Shown here in pieces: positions 7,407-16,754 of a stretch of 64,000 bases of DNA. This stretch comes from Martinezella rhizogenes (GTDB lineage Bacteria > Pseudomonadota > Alphaproteobacteria > Rhizobiales > Rhizobiaceae), in contig JAAMEZ010000036.1 in the NCBI GenBank assembly GCA_013322215.1, positions 806,001-870,000 on the forward strand, in the 5' to 3' direction. Each line of letters begins with the position of its first letter. Position 1 is the stretch's first letter. A program made the position numbers and the translations under genes. Below the pieces are notes generated by a model. It ran no database searches. It saw only the letters and a program-made list of their open reading frames with translations, and was not told where the DNA came from.

Positions 7407-10400
7407 ATGCAAACGCACCTGATGAGATCGAGGAAGTTCGCGCCACTGTTCTGGACGCAGTTCCTGACTGCCTTCAATGATAATTTTCTCAAGCAGACCC
7501 TGGTTTTCGTCATCCTCGCGCAGATGGCGACGGAGGGTGCGGCCCTGGTGACGCTTGCCGGCGGCATCTTCATCGTGCCGTTCCTGCTCCTGTCGGCGAT
7601 TGCCGGTGAGCTCGCCGACAAATACGACAAGGCCAAGATGGCGGAGCTTTTGAAGCGCTGCGAGCTTGGCGTGGCGGCGATCTCCGTCGTCGGCATCGCC
7701 TTCTCCTCCATCTGGATATTGATGCTCGCCCTCTTTGGCTTCGGCGTCATTTCCTCGCTCTTCGGGCCGATCAAATACGGCATCCTGCCGGATCACCTGC
7801 AAAGCCGGGATCTTCCCAAGGCCAACGCCTGGATCGAGGGCGGCACCTTCATTGCCATTCTCACCGGCACCATGGTTGCAGCTGTCGCCTTCCGTGAGGG
7901 CGAGAATGTCTGGATCTTCGGACCGATGATGATGGGGCTTTCCATCCTCTGCTGGTTTGCCGCCCGCATGATCCCCTCGACCGGTTCCAAGGCGCCTGAT
8001 CTCGTCGTCGATAAGAATGTCGTGCGTTCCAGCCATCGGCTGGTCAACGAGCTTCGTGCCGATAGCCGCATCTGGCGCGCCTCGCTGATGAACTGCTGGT
8101 TCTGGTTCGTCGGTGCCTTCATCATGTCGATGCTGCCGGTCATGGTCACCGATATTCTCGGCGGCTCGGAAATCGTCGTTCCCGCCTATCTGGCGATCTT
8201 TGCCATCTCCGTCGCCATCGGCTCGGCCATTGCGGGATGGATGGCTGCCGGCCGCATCGTGCTTTTGCCAGCGCCGATCGGCATGTTGATCGTCGCGCTC
8301 TTCGGCCTCGATCTCGCCTGGAACCTCTGGGGCCTGCAGTCGACCAGCCACGCCGAAACCATCCTTGCCTTCTTCGCCGGACCGAAGACCATCCGCGTCG
8401 CCATCGATCTCGCCGGCATGGCGATCGGCGGTGCCTTCCTGGCTGTTCCAACCTTCTCGGCCATGCAGAGCTGGGCAAACGAGGATCGCCGCGCCCGTGT
8501 CATCGGCGCCTCGAATGTGCTCTCCGCTCTCTTCATCGCGGTTGGCCTCGCCCTTGTCGCCGTGCTGCAGGCCGTGGGTCTGTCGATCCCGGTCATCATC
8601 CTCAGCATCTCCGTGCTCAACGTGGCGATTGCCTGGCTCATGCTGAAGATGCTGCCGACCAACGCCTTCCGCGATCTCATCTCCATCATCTTCCGCGCCT
8701 TTATGCGGCTCGAAGTCGAAGGTCTGGAAAACATCCGCAAGGCCGGCCCCGCGCCGATTATCGCGCTCAACCATGTGAGCCTGCTGGACGGTGCTCTGGC
8801 GCTTGCCATCACCGAGGAAGAGCCCGTCTTTGCCATCGACACGGCATTCGCCAAGAAATGGTGGGTGCGGCCGCTTTTGAAGATGTGCAAGTTCCTGCCG
8901 CTCGACCCGACCAAGCCGATGGCGACGCGCTCGCTCATCAAGGTCATCCAGGATGGCAGCCCGGTCGGCATCTTCCCCGAGGGACGTCTGACCGTGACGG
9001 GCACGCTGATGAAGGTCTATGACGGCGCCGCCATGGTCGCCGACAAGACCGGCGCGATGATCGTGCCCGTGCGCATCGATGGTCTGGAAAAGAGCTATGC
9101 CTCCTATCTGACGTCGAGCCATGTCCGCCGCCGTCTCTTCCCCAAGGTCAAGGTGACGATCCTCGAGCCGGTCAAGCTCGATGTCCCCGCAGAACTCAAG
9201 GGCAGAAAGCGGCGCATTGCTGCCGGTGCCGCTCTCTATCAGATCATGTCGACCCTGATGTTCCGCACCGCTGACACGAACAATACGGTTCTCGGCCGCG
9301 TCATCGAAAGCGCTCACGAATTCGGTGGCAAGAAACTCGCCGTCGAGGACCCGATTGCCGGCAAGCTCTCCTATGCCAAGCTCCTGACCGGTGCTGCCGT
9401 GCTGGGCGCGAAGTTCAAGAAAATGTTCCCGAACGAGAAGACGCTGGGCGTCATGCTGCCGAATGCCAACGGCACGGCCGCGACCGTCCTCGGTGTCATG
9501 TCGGCGGGCAAGGTTCCGGCCATGCTGAACTTCACGGCGGGCGCGGCCAACATCCTGTCCGCCTGCCGGACGGCCGAGGTCAAGCATGTGCTCTGCTCGC
9601 GCGCTTTCATCACGCAGGCCAAACTCGGCCCGGTGGTCGAAGAGTTGGAAAAGCAGGTTACGTTCGTCTGGCTGGATGAGCTGCGCACGCAGGTGACCTT
9701 CCTCAACAAGATCGCCGGCCTCATGCGCAAGTATCGGCCGCTGGTGAAGCGCAGTGCCGACGATCCGGCCGTCATCCTCTTCACCTCTGGTTCCGAAGGG
9801 GCGCCGAAGGGTGTGGTGCTGAGCCACCGCAATATCCTGTCGAACGCGGCCCAGGCAGCTTCGCGCATCGACTTCCACCCCGGCGACAAGGTGTTCAACA
9901 TCCTGCCGATGTTCCACTCCTTCGGCCTGACGGCGGGTACGATCCTGCCGTTGGTCTCGGGCGTGCCGGTGTTCTTATATCCGTCGCCGCTGCACTATCG
10001 CATCGTGCCGGAGCTGATCTACGTCTCCAACGCCACCATCGTCTTCGGCACGGATACGTTCCTGAACGGCTATGCCCGCACCGCCCATCCTTATGACCTG
10101 AGATCGATCCGCTATATCTTCTCGGGCGCCGAGCCGGTGAAGGCATCGACCCGCGAGGTCTATATGGAGAAATTCGGTCTGCGCATTCTGGAAGGCTATG
10201 GCGTCACCGAGGCTGCCCCGGTGATCTCGCTGAACACGCCGATGTACAACCGCACGGGAACGGTCGGCAAGATCATGCCGGGCATGGAATGGAAGCTCGA
10301 GCCGGTTCCCGGCATCGACGAAGGCGGCCGGCTTATGATCCGTGGCGCCAATGTCATGGCCGGCTACCTGCGCGCCGACAATCCCGGCGTCCTCGAACCC

Positions 10401-10802
10401 CTGCCGGAAGGCTGGCACGATACCGGCGACATCGTCACCATCGACGAGGACGGCTTCGTCAAGATCCGCGGCCGCGCCAAGCGCTTCGCCAAGATCGGCG
10501 GCGAGATGATCTCGCTTGCCGCGGTGGAAACCCTTGCCGCACAGCTCTGGCCGGGCGCGCTCAGCGTCGTTTCGGCCGTGCCTGACGCCAAGAAGGGCGA
10601 ACGTCTCGTGCTCCTGACCGATGCGCCGAACGCCACGCGAAGCGACTTCCTCGCCTTTGCCAAATCCAAGGGTGCTACGGAAATGATGGTTCCCGCCGAA
10701 GTGACGGTCGGCAAGGTGCCGGTTCTCGGCTCCGGCAAGGTCGATTTCGTCACGGCGCGTGCCATGGCCTTGGAAGCTCAAGCGCAGTCACAGGCGGCGT
10801 AA
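7407..10802 (+). CDS. aas: Fused lysophospholipid transporter (LplT)/acyltransferase/acyl-ACP synthetase (Aas)
   Basis: A 1131-residue inner-membrane protein with three parts. Residues about 1-410 are a major-facilitator domain like LplT, which flips lysophospholipids inward. Residues about 430-620 are a PlsC-type acyltransferase with NHVSLLDG (the HX4D motif) and FPEGRLT. Residues about 650-1130 are an AMP-forming acyl-ACP synthetase with LFTSGSEGAPKGV and TGDIV. The enzyme should recycle lysophospholipids by re-acylation. Enterobacteria split this into LplT and Aas; here it is one polypeptide. The start is the ATG after GAGGGATACGCC, and a longer open frame upstream is not supported. A terminator follows 18 bases after the stop. 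Confidence 0.93.
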   Translation: MQTHLMRSRKFAPLFWTQFLTAFNDNFLKQTLVFVILAQMATEGAALVTLAGGIFIVPFLLLSAIAGELADKYDKAKMAELLKRCELGVAAISVVGIAFSSIWILMLALFGFGVISSLFGPIKYGILPDHLQSRDLPKANAWIEGGTFIAILTGTMVAAVAFREGENVWIFGPMMMGLSILCWFAARMIPSTGSKAPDLVVDKNVVRSSHRLVNELRADSRIWRASLMNCWFWFVGAFIMSMLPVMVTDILGGSEIVVPAYLAIFAISVAIGSAIAGWMAAGRIVLLPAPIGMLIVALFGLDLAWNLWGLQSTSHAETILAFFAGPKTIRVAIDLAGMAIGGAFLAVPTFSAMQSWANEDRRARVIGASNVLSALFIAVGLALVAVLQAVGLSIPVIILSISVLNVAIAWLMLKMLPTNAFRDLISIIFRAFMRLEVEGLENIRKAGPAPIIALNHVSLLDGALALAITEEEPVFAIDTAFAKKWWVRPLLKMCKFLPLDPTKPMATRSLIKVIQDGSPVGIFPEGRLTVTGTLMKVYDGAAMVADKTGAMIVPVRIDGLEKSYASYLTSSHVRRRLFPKVKVTILEPVKLDVPAELKGRKRRIAAGAALYQIMSTLMFRTADTNNTVLGRVIESAHEFGGKKLAVEDPIAGKLSYAKLLTGAAVLGAKFKKMFPNEKTLGVMLPNANGTAATVLGVMSAGKVPAMLNFTAGAANILSACRTAEVKHVLCSRAFITQAKLGPVVEELEKQVTFVWLDELRTQVTFLNKIAGLMRKYRPLVKRSADDPAVILFTSGSEGAPKGVVLSHRNILSNAAQAASRIDFHPGDKVFNILPMFHSFGLTAGTILPLVSGVPVFLYPSPLHYRIVPELIYVSNATIVFGTDTFLNGYARTAHPYDLRSIRYIFSGAEPVKASTREVYMEKFGLRILEGYGVTEAAPVISLNTPMYNRTGTVGKIMPGMEWKLEPVPGIDEGGRLMIRGANVMAGYLRADNPGVLEPLPEGWHDTGDIVTIDEDGFVKIRGRAKRFAKIGGEMISLAAVETLAAQLWPGALSVVSAVPDAKKGERLVLLTDAPNATRSDFLAFAKSKGATEMMVPAEVTVGKVPVLGSGKVDFVTARAMALEAQAQSQAA

Positions 10803-10820
10803 GCTGCCCTCCTGAATAGC

Positions 10821-10857
10821 AAAAGCGGCCGGTGGCATCAGCTATCGGCCGCTTTTT
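10821..10857. terminator. Bidirectional terminator
   Basis: An 11-base perfect stem (AAAAGCGGCCG / CGGCCGCTTTT) with a 14-base loop has T runs on both strands. It lies between the convergent aas-like gene and the sensor kinase gene and should stop transcription from both sides. Confidence 0.85.
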
Positions 10858-10898
10858 GTTGTCTCAGCAAGATCATAGCACGTCGCCGCAATTCCGTT

Positions 10899-11912
10899 TC
10901 AGGCAATGCACGGCAGAACGATCCGAAATGCCGTGCCGTCCTTGCTCGTATCCAGCAGCTCGATGCTGCCGCCATGCGAAGCGAGCATCGCGCGGACGAT
11001 CCCGAGGCCCATGCCCGTGCCGCCATTGTCGCGTCGCGTCGAGAAGAAGGGTTCAAAGATGCGATCCCGATTGCCGTCGGCAATTCCGTGCCCATTGTCG
11101 CGCATCTGGATCGTCATCTTTCTCCTTTCGCTGCTTGCCTTGATCGCAACGGTCGTAGCGCCGTTCTGAAACGCATTCTCTGCCAGATTGGCAAAGATGA
11201 TGCCGGCTGCCTCGCCGGGCAGCGACAGCATCTTGTCGGCGCTGCCTTCATCGCTGATGGCCAATGGGCGAAACTGCATCTTCAGCTGGGCAATGATATC
11301 GCCGAGATTGCTGGAGCCCTGTTCGGATGGCAGCTCGGCTTTGGCCAATTCGCGCAGGCGCGACAGCAGCCGGTCCAGCCGCTCGGTGTCGGCGATGATG
11401 TTTGCAAGGAAGCGGTTGCGCTGCTCCGGGCTCATCGGATTGCCGTCGTCATCGTCACGCAGCAGTTCCGCCGCTCCCTTGATCGAGGTGAGCGGCGATT
11501 TCAGCTCGTGCGAGACATGGGCGGCGAAGGAACGGACGTAGTCGGAATGATCGACCAGCTTGCCGGCGAGATCGAGAAAGCTCTGCGAAAGGGTTGCGAC
11601 CTCGCGCGTGCCGTAGATTTCGAGCGGCCGGATTGCGGATCGTCCGCCGCGGGCGATCTCGTCCGTGCGCGCGATCAATGCGTTGATCGGCACCGTCAGC
11701 GTACGCGTCAGCACATAGGCGACGACCAAGGTCAGGATCAGAACGGCGGCGAGGGTGGCAATCTCGGCCGGCGCCATCGCGCCTGAGGCGGCGCGCACGA
11801 CGCGAAACCAGATGACGGTCAACACCGGCAGCATCATCACAGTCAGAAGCACCGCATAGACGATAAGGGCAAGTGGCGGCCGCCATTTCGGCTTCACCCG
11901 CGGCGCTCGCAT
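10899..11912 (-). CDS. Sensor histidine kinase (CreC/ProR-like)
   Basis: A 337-residue membrane kinase. Two helices lie at about residues 13-36 and 47-70 with only a short loop between them, so there is no large periplasmic sensor. HAMP follows. The H box SHELKSPL has phospho-acceptor H135. The ATPase domain carries NLAENAFQNG, DNGHGI and GGTGMGLGI. Its ATG overlaps the stop of the response regulator (12616-11912 on the same strand) by one base, so they form an operon. The upstream DUF4173 membrane protein probably belongs to the same unit and may take part in sensing. Confidence 0.92.
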   Translation of the reverse strand: MRAPRVKPKWRPPLALIVYAVLLTVMMLPVLTVIWFRVVRAASGAMAPAEIATLAAVLILTLVVAYVLTRTLTVPINALIARTDEIARGGRSAIRPLEIYGTREVATLSQSFLDLAGKLVDHSDYVRSFAAHVSHELKSPLTSIKGAAELLRDDDDGNPMSPEQRNRFLANIIADTERLDRLLSRLRELAKAELPSEQGSSNLGDIIAQLKMQFRPLAISDEGSADKMLSLPGEAAGIIFANLAENAFQNGATTVAIKASSERRKMTIQMRDNGHGIADGNRDRIFEPFFSTRRDNGGTGMGLGIVRAMLASHGGSIELLDTSKDGTAFRIVLPCIA

Positions 11913-12616
11913 CAGGCGGCTCCTTCTGCGGCTGATGTCAGCTTGAAGCCGATCCCATGCACCGTGGCGATGATGCCCTTGCCGCCGGCGGCCGAAAGCT
12001 TGGCGCGGAGATTGCGGATATGGCTGTCTATGGTGCGGTCGGCGACCTGCATGTCGGCACCATAAGCCGCTTCCATCAGCTGATCGCGGCTGAAGACGAT
12101 CTCGGGACGCGACAGCAACGTGTCGAGGATCGCAAATTCGAGGGCGGTCAGGGTGAGCGGTGTATCGGCGAAACTCGCCGTGCGGCCGCCACGATTGAGC
12201 CGCAGCGATCCCACGGAAACGGAATCGTTGGCCGCATCCGGCTCCGAGCCATGGCCGCTACGCTTCAGGATGGTCCTGACCCGCGCGACCAGTTCGCGCG
12301 GGCTGAAGGGTTTGGTGACGTAATCGTCGCCGCCGATTTCCAGGCCCAAAATCCTGTCGATTTCTTCGTCGCGCGCCGACAGGAAGAGGATCGGAAGGTT
12401 CGATGTCTTGCGAATGCGCCGACAAACCTCCAGCCCATCCATCTCAGGCATGCCGACATCAAGGACGATGAGATCAAGACCGCCCTTGTGAAAGGCCATC
12501 ATGGCCTCGGTGCCGTTGCGCGCGGTGGTCGTCTTCATGCCGGCGCGGTCGAGCGCGAAGCAGATCACGTCGCGGATATTGGGTTCGTCGTCGGCGACGA
12601 GGATGCGCTGTGCCAT
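11912..12616 (-). CDS. Response regulator, OmpR/PhoB family (CreB-like)
   Basis: A 234-residue regulator. The receiver domain (about 1-118) has the acidic pair DDE, the phospho-acceptor Asp in LIVLDVGMP, and the conserved Lys in VTKPF. The C-terminal winged helix (about 135-228) shows LTALEFAILDTLLSRPEIVFSR and HIRNLRAKL. It is expressed with the kinase gene directly downstream. The targets are unknown; the DUF4173 gene 45 bases upstream is a plausible one. Confidence 0.93.
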   Translation of the reverse strand: MAQRILVADDEPNIRDVICFALDRAGMKTTTARNGTEAMMAFHKGGLDLIVLDVGMPEMDGLEVCRRIRKTSNLPILFLSARDEEIDRILGLEIGGDDYVTKPFSPRELVARVRTILKRSGHGSEPDAANDSVSVGSLRLNRGGRTASFADTPLTLTALEFAILDTLLSRPEIVFSRDQLMEAAYGADMQVADRTIDSHIRNLRAKLSAAGGKGIIATVHGIGFKLTSAAEGAA

Positions 12617-12661
12617 GCGATGCCTGTTTTGGTTATTCCGCTCTTTGTCTTCGTTTCCGCC

Positions 12662-14152
12662 TCATCTGACAAGGGTTGCATCATTTTTGAGGTAAGCGTC
12701 GAGGCGGGCGTCGCGATATGTCCAGCTGCGCCAATCGTGCGAGCGTCCAACATGCTGCCAGAAAAGTGCTTCACGCACTTTGCGGGCTTCGGTGTCGGCA
12801 GGCAGCGATATGAGATAGGTGTCGAGTGCCGGGATGGCCGCAGGCCCGAGTGTCGAGAGATAGTCAAGGTCGAGCACCATGCCCTCGCCCGATATCTCGC
12901 GGCTGTGGGCAACATTGAAGCGGGCGATGAAGGCTGGAATGTCGATCAGCGCGGCGGCATAGAGCGTGACGACGAGCATCGCCGAACTGAGTGCGATCAG
13001 CCATTCGTTGGAGCGGCGAAGCAGGATGCGCAGGAGGATGAGAAAGAGGCCGATCGCAACGAGGCCCATCCATATGCCGGCCGCAACCCGCAGCTCCGTC
13101 AGCGAATAGACTTCGACATAGAGATCGAGACGCAGAATGGAGGAAAGGCAAAGCAAGATGTTCTGCGCGATCCACAGATGCACCAGGCCGCGAAGCAGCG
13201 GACTTCTGTCGCCCGGGCCGCCGCGCCGCATGGCGGCAAGCACGAAGATGGCAGCGAGGATTGCTGTCAGCATCAGTGGATAGGCACCGCGATGGGCATA
13301 TTCGGCATGGGTCATGCCATCGGGCAGGCTGGCGCCGCCCCAGAGATAGGTGAGATCGAGCAACGTTTGCACGGCAAACAACGCATTGAAGACGATGAGC
13401 GAACGCAGCAACGCACCATGGCCGAACAGCACGTCTTCGGCTCCGGTGACAATATCAGGCACATCGCGTCGGCGAGAGCGGCGGCGCATCAGGCGTGGAC
13501 GAAGCAGCAGGGACAGGAAGGCTGCAACGACAAGCCAGAAGCCGATGCGCCATGCGTCGAGCAATTGCAGCAGGAAGGTAAGGTCGATGCTGCGCAGCGT
13601 CTTTTCGATCAGCGGATTGGCGGCTGCGAAGAGGGCAAGAAAGCCGGCGGCAAAAATCAGTGGTATGATCCAGTTGCGAAGATGATGCCGGACGCCGCGC
13701 GGTGACGGCTTTTGCAGGCGCTGCAGCCAGCGATAGCTCGCGCGGCGGAAAGGCCGCGCCGGCACGTCGAGGAGGAAGCGGAGTAGCACGAACGGCAGGC
13801 GGATCCATTGTGAGGGGATCAATCCGCCCGCGCCGAGCGAGATCAGGCAAAGGCTGAGAAAGCTGATTGCGATGCCCATCCAGGAGGAGGCCTCGGCAAG
13901 CGGCACGGACGCGACAAGGCCGAGGGCGACAAGCACCGCGATTTTTGGAATGGATTGCCTTTTTCTCGAGGAGATCAGCAGCCCTGCGGCAATGGCATTG
14001 GTGAAGACAAAAAGATTGAGGCCGGGCTCCCTGTCGAAAAGCAGAAGGTCGGCCAATGCGATAAGGACAATGAATGTGAGGAGTTTGCGATTGGAGCTGC
14101 TTGTGGAGTTTGCGGAGTTTGTGGGAAGGGCTGGTGTATCGGACAGGCTCAT
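12662..14152 (-). CDS. DUF4173 (DUF4153-like) multi-pass membrane protein
   Basis: A 496-residue protein with about ten hydrophobic segments and a soluble C-terminal region of about 70 residues. The family signature LTYLWGGASLPDGMTHAEYAHRG lies in the middle (only part is quoted here: LWGGASLPDG and YAHRGAYPL). The function of DUF4173 is not established. Its gene precedes the CreBC-like regulator/kinase pair on the same strand, an arrangement like a membrane protein co-regulated by, or sensing for, a two-component system. I chose the ATG at 14152 with GGAG upstream; a longer frame starts about 60 codons earlier with low-complexity Arg/Ser-rich sequence that looks non-coding. Confidence 0.82.
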   Translation of the reverse strand: MSLSDTPALPTNSANSTSSSNRKLLTFIVLIALADLLLFDREPGLNLFVFTNAIAAGLLISSRKRQSIPKIAVLVALGLVASVPLAEASSWMGIAISFLSLCLISLGAGGLIPSQWIRLPFVLLRFLLDVPARPFRRASYRWLQRLQKPSPRGVRHHLRNWIIPLIFAAGFLALFAAANPLIEKTLRSIDLTFLLQLLDAWRIGFWLVVAAFLSLLLRPRLMRRRSRRRDVPDIVTGAEDVLFGHGALLRSLIVFNALFAVQTLLDLTYLWGGASLPDGMTHAEYAHRGAYPLMLTAILAAIFVLAAMRRGGPGDRSPLLRGLVHLWIAQNILLCLSSILRLDLYVEVYSLTELRVAAGIWMGLVAIGLFLILLRILLRRSNEWLIALSSAMLVVTLYAAALIDIPAFIARFNVAHSREISGEGMVLDLDYLSTLGPAAIPALDTYLISLPADTEARKVREALFWQHVGRSHDWRSWTYRDARLDAYLKNDATLVR

Positions 14153-14850
14153 CGGCGCCGGCTCCGTGCGAGATGTTCGGCGAAGGCGAAGGGTATGATC
14201 TTGGCCCCTTGAGCGGGCGGATCGGCTTGAGGATGACAATCGTCCTTGAGCCACCAGCCTTCCTTGAGAAGGCTGTGTGGCAGGCGGACGGGCGGAGCTG
14301 TGATTATCTCGGGCGTGTTGTTCATGGTGCAACGATGCCGCCCGTCTTTGCAGAATCTGTGCAGAACCCGAGGAGCTATTCAGGAAAATGGGTTAAGTTG
14401 GAAAGTTCAAATCATCGCTCTTGTATGAGATCTGAACAACAAGTGCCGCAGACAAGGCTAATCTTGACAGGATAAATTTTAGCATTGCGTGAAAGATGTC
14501 TCGAAATGGGGCAGTCACTTGTGGAACTTAATCTTATGTTTCCCAGCTTCCAGTCAGCCTATGGATTGCCGGTCTGAAAATCGATTTGTTGACACGGCTG
14601 TCGTACTCACCCCTGACGACAGCCGGGAATCTCGGAAGCGGCGGCTCAGCCGCAACCGGGGTTCCCGTCAGAAGACCGCGACGCCCACAGCTCTCCGCGC
14701 CGTAGGATGCAAACGAGGGTTCGTGCCTGTGCCTGGAATAAGCCTTCCACGCTGCATATTCTCGCTTGATCCCGTGGCTGGATGTCATAACTGAGGGCTC
14801 GACAAGGCATGCAATTTAGGAGTGCCTGAAAAAGGCGCAGAGGACCGCAG
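14153..14850. other. Gene-poor intergenic region with RNA-like structure
   Basis: About 700 bases separate the DUF4173 gene and the diguanylate cyclase. Short frames exist on both strands, but they are rich in Arg/Ser/Pro, lack ribosome-binding sites and resemble no family. The notable content is a pair of adjacent strong hairpins at 14595-14667. The rest, including 14668-14850, shows no further gene I can support. Confidence 0.6.
14595..14667 (+). ncRNA. Candidate structured RNA: two abutting hairpins
   Basis: Hairpin A is a perfect 10-base stem (CGGCTGTCGT 14595-14604, ACGACAGCCG 14616-14625) with a C-rich 11-base loop. Hairpin B pairs 14624-14635 with 14656-14667 over 12 positions, two of them G-U on the + strand, and encloses a smaller hairpin GCGGC/GCCGC at 14641-14653. 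A and B share two bases, so they compete or stack at their junction. The G-U pairs favour an RNA read on the + strand. It matches no class I recognise. It lies about 185 bases upstream of the diguanylate cyclase ATG and could be its leader or an independent small RNA. Confidence 0.45.
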
Positions 14851-16653
14851 ATGAGAATTACCACAATTACGAATTGGGCCTACGGCATCACCGTGGTCCT
14901 GACCGTGCTGTCTGCTGTGGCATTCATTCTCTCGGCGCGAAGCGCTACGCAGGAACGGCAGGCGGTGGAGCAGCACCTGTTGCTGAACAGCATGGGCGAG
15001 GAGCTTGCGCTCGGCGCCGAGGAGACGACCGACGAAGCTCGTCTCTATGTCATGCGCGGCGAGGAGAGGCACCTGGATGCCTTCACCGTCGATGAAGGTG
15101 AAGAGCGCCGCCGCGATACGGCGATCAATGCCCTGCGCGGCCTCGGCATTCCGGATGCCGAGCGCCAGGTCGTCGAGGAGGTCGCGGTCAATGCGCAAGC
15201 GCTCGATAAGGTGGAGGAAGCGGCGGTTGCCGCCTATACAGACGGCAATCAGAATGGTGCGCGCGATGCGCTGTTCGGCGCTGAACACGAGCGCGTCCAG
15301 ACGGCACTGCTCAACAGCGTCAATCAGTTTCGCGCTCTGGCGACGGCGCGCACCGAGGCAGCCTTCCGTTCCACACAGGCACGCAGCGATCTCTGGGCCA
15401 ATATTGCCAAAGTGATGCTGGCCTTGACCGCCGTGATATTCCTCGGGGTGCTCTATTTCATATTGCGGCGCCGGGTCGCGCTGCCGCTGGTGCGCATGAC
15501 CGGCATCGTCAATCGTCTGGCAAGACAGGACTATGCCGTCGAGGTGCCGACCGACCGCCGCCGTGACGAGATCGGCGAGATGAACGACGCTATACAGATC
15601 TTCCGCGAGAACGGCCTGGAGCGAAACCGTCTCGACGCCGAGCGCAAGCGCGATCTGGAGACGAAGGATCTCATCCTGCAGATGATGCATCGCCTGCAGG
15701 CCTGCTACGCCCAGAAAGAGCTCGCCGAAGTCGTCGCTCTTTTCGTGCCGCAGATCTTTCCCGGCGTCGCGGGGTGCCTCTACACGATGAATGAAAGCAG
15801 GACGATGCTGAGCGAAGTCAGTCGGTGGCTGGAGCCAGAGCATACCGAGCCTTCCTTTGCCGCTTCCGCCTGCTGGGGTCTGCGTCGCGGCCGCCCGCAT
15901 GTCAGCCATGTGGCCGACACCGACATTCCCTGCCAGCATCTGGATCACTCCGGCGTGCCCGGTCTTTGCGTTCCCCTGACCGCGCTCGGTGAGGCGATCG
16001 GCCTGCTTTATTTCGAGGACCGCACGAAGGATGCGACGGCCGCCGATGCGCCGCGGCTCTATCTGGAGTTGATCGCCGAGAATATCGGTCTTGCGATCGC
16101 GAACCTGCAACTGCGCGACCGGTTGATCAATCTTGCCGTGCGCGATGCGCTGACAGGCCTGCTCAACAGGCGCTCGCTCGACGAGGCGCTCAACAATCTT
16201 CACAGGGATCAATCCGCCCGCACGGTCATCTGCATGATGATCGACATCGATCACTTCAAGCGTTTCAACGACGAATTCGGTCATGACGCCGGCGACGAAG
16301 TACTGCGGCATGTCGGGCAGATCGTCGCCGACACGGTTGGTGAAGCCGGCACGGTCTATCGCTTTGGCGGGGAGGAGTTGACTGTTATCGCCACCGACAT
16401 GGCCGACGAGCAAGGCTTTGCTCTTGCCGAGACGCTGCGCACGAGCGTATTCAGCACGCCCTTCTCTTATCGCGCGCGCATTGTCGGCCCGCTTTCCGTC
16501 TCCGTCGGCATCGCCTCGTCCCCAGCCTCCGGACCGACCACAACATTGATCAACCGAGCGGATGGCGCCTTGCTGAAAGCAAAGCTGAACGGCCGCAACA
16601 GAACCGTGGCCGCCTTTGCGCTCGCGCCGGAAGACGACGTGAAGATGGGATAG
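14851..16653 (+). CDS. Diguanylate cyclase with HAMP and GAF domains
   Basis: A 600-residue membrane protein that should make cyclic di-GMP. Helix 1 is at about residues 9-30, a periplasmic helical region of about 150 residues follows, helix 2 is at about 190-208, then HAMP (about 209-262), a GAF-like domain (about 275-420) and a GGDEF domain (about 430-590). The active-site loop reads GGEEL, an active variant, and MIDIDHFKRFND supplies the metal and guanine contacts. I see no RxxD inhibitory site before the loop. The start follows GCAGAGGACCGCAG. The GAF domain ligand is unknown. Confidence 0.92.
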   Translation: MRITTITNWAYGITVVLTVLSAVAFILSARSATQERQAVEQHLLLNSMGEELALGAEETTDEARLYVMRGEERHLDAFTVDEGEERRRDTAINALRGLGIPDAERQVVEEVAVNAQALDKVEEAAVAAYTDGNQNGARDALFGAEHERVQTALLNSVNQFRALATARTEAAFRSTQARSDLWANIAKVMLALTAVIFLGVLYFILRRRVALPLVRMTGIVNRLARQDYAVEVPTDRRRDEIGEMNDAIQIFRENGLERNRLDAERKRDLETKDLILQMMHRLQACYAQKELAEVVALFVPQIFPGVAGCLYTMNESRTMLSEVSRWLEPEHTEPSFAASACWGLRRGRPHVSHVADTDIPCQHLDHSGVPGLCVPLTALGEAIGLLYFEDRTKDATAADAPRLYLELIAENIGLAIANLQLRDRLINLAVRDALTGLLNRRSLDEALNNLHRDQSARTVICMMIDIDHFKRFNDEFGHDAGDEVLRHVGQIVADTVGEAGTVYRFGGEELTVIATDMADEQGFALAETLRTSVFSTPFSYRARIVGPLSVSVGIASSPASGPTTTLINRADGALLKAKLNGRNRTVAAFALAPEDDVKMG

Positions 16654-16754
16654 GCCAGAAAGGTAGGTGCCCGCTCGCTTGGGAGCCGTCTTGCTGAATA
16701 CATGCTTGGATTGTAGCCTGAGCTGAAAGTCGCATAACGGAGGAAAGCGATTTC

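Noticed and set aside
7323..9917. A very long open frame (864 codons) on the - strand opposite the aas-like gene
   Set aside because: It is rich in His/Arg/Asp/Gly with no domain, and the + strand frame has three clear enzyme domains. It is a codon-bias shadow.
11957..13705. A 582-codon + strand frame across the response regulator and DUF4173 genes
   Set aside because: It spans two clear genes on the other strand and has no domain or ribosome-binding site.
14489..14794. Frames of about 100 and 84 codons on the two strands in the gap before the diguanylate cyclase
   Set aside because: No ribosome-binding site, no family, and they run through the hairpins at 14595-14667, which look like RNA structure instead.
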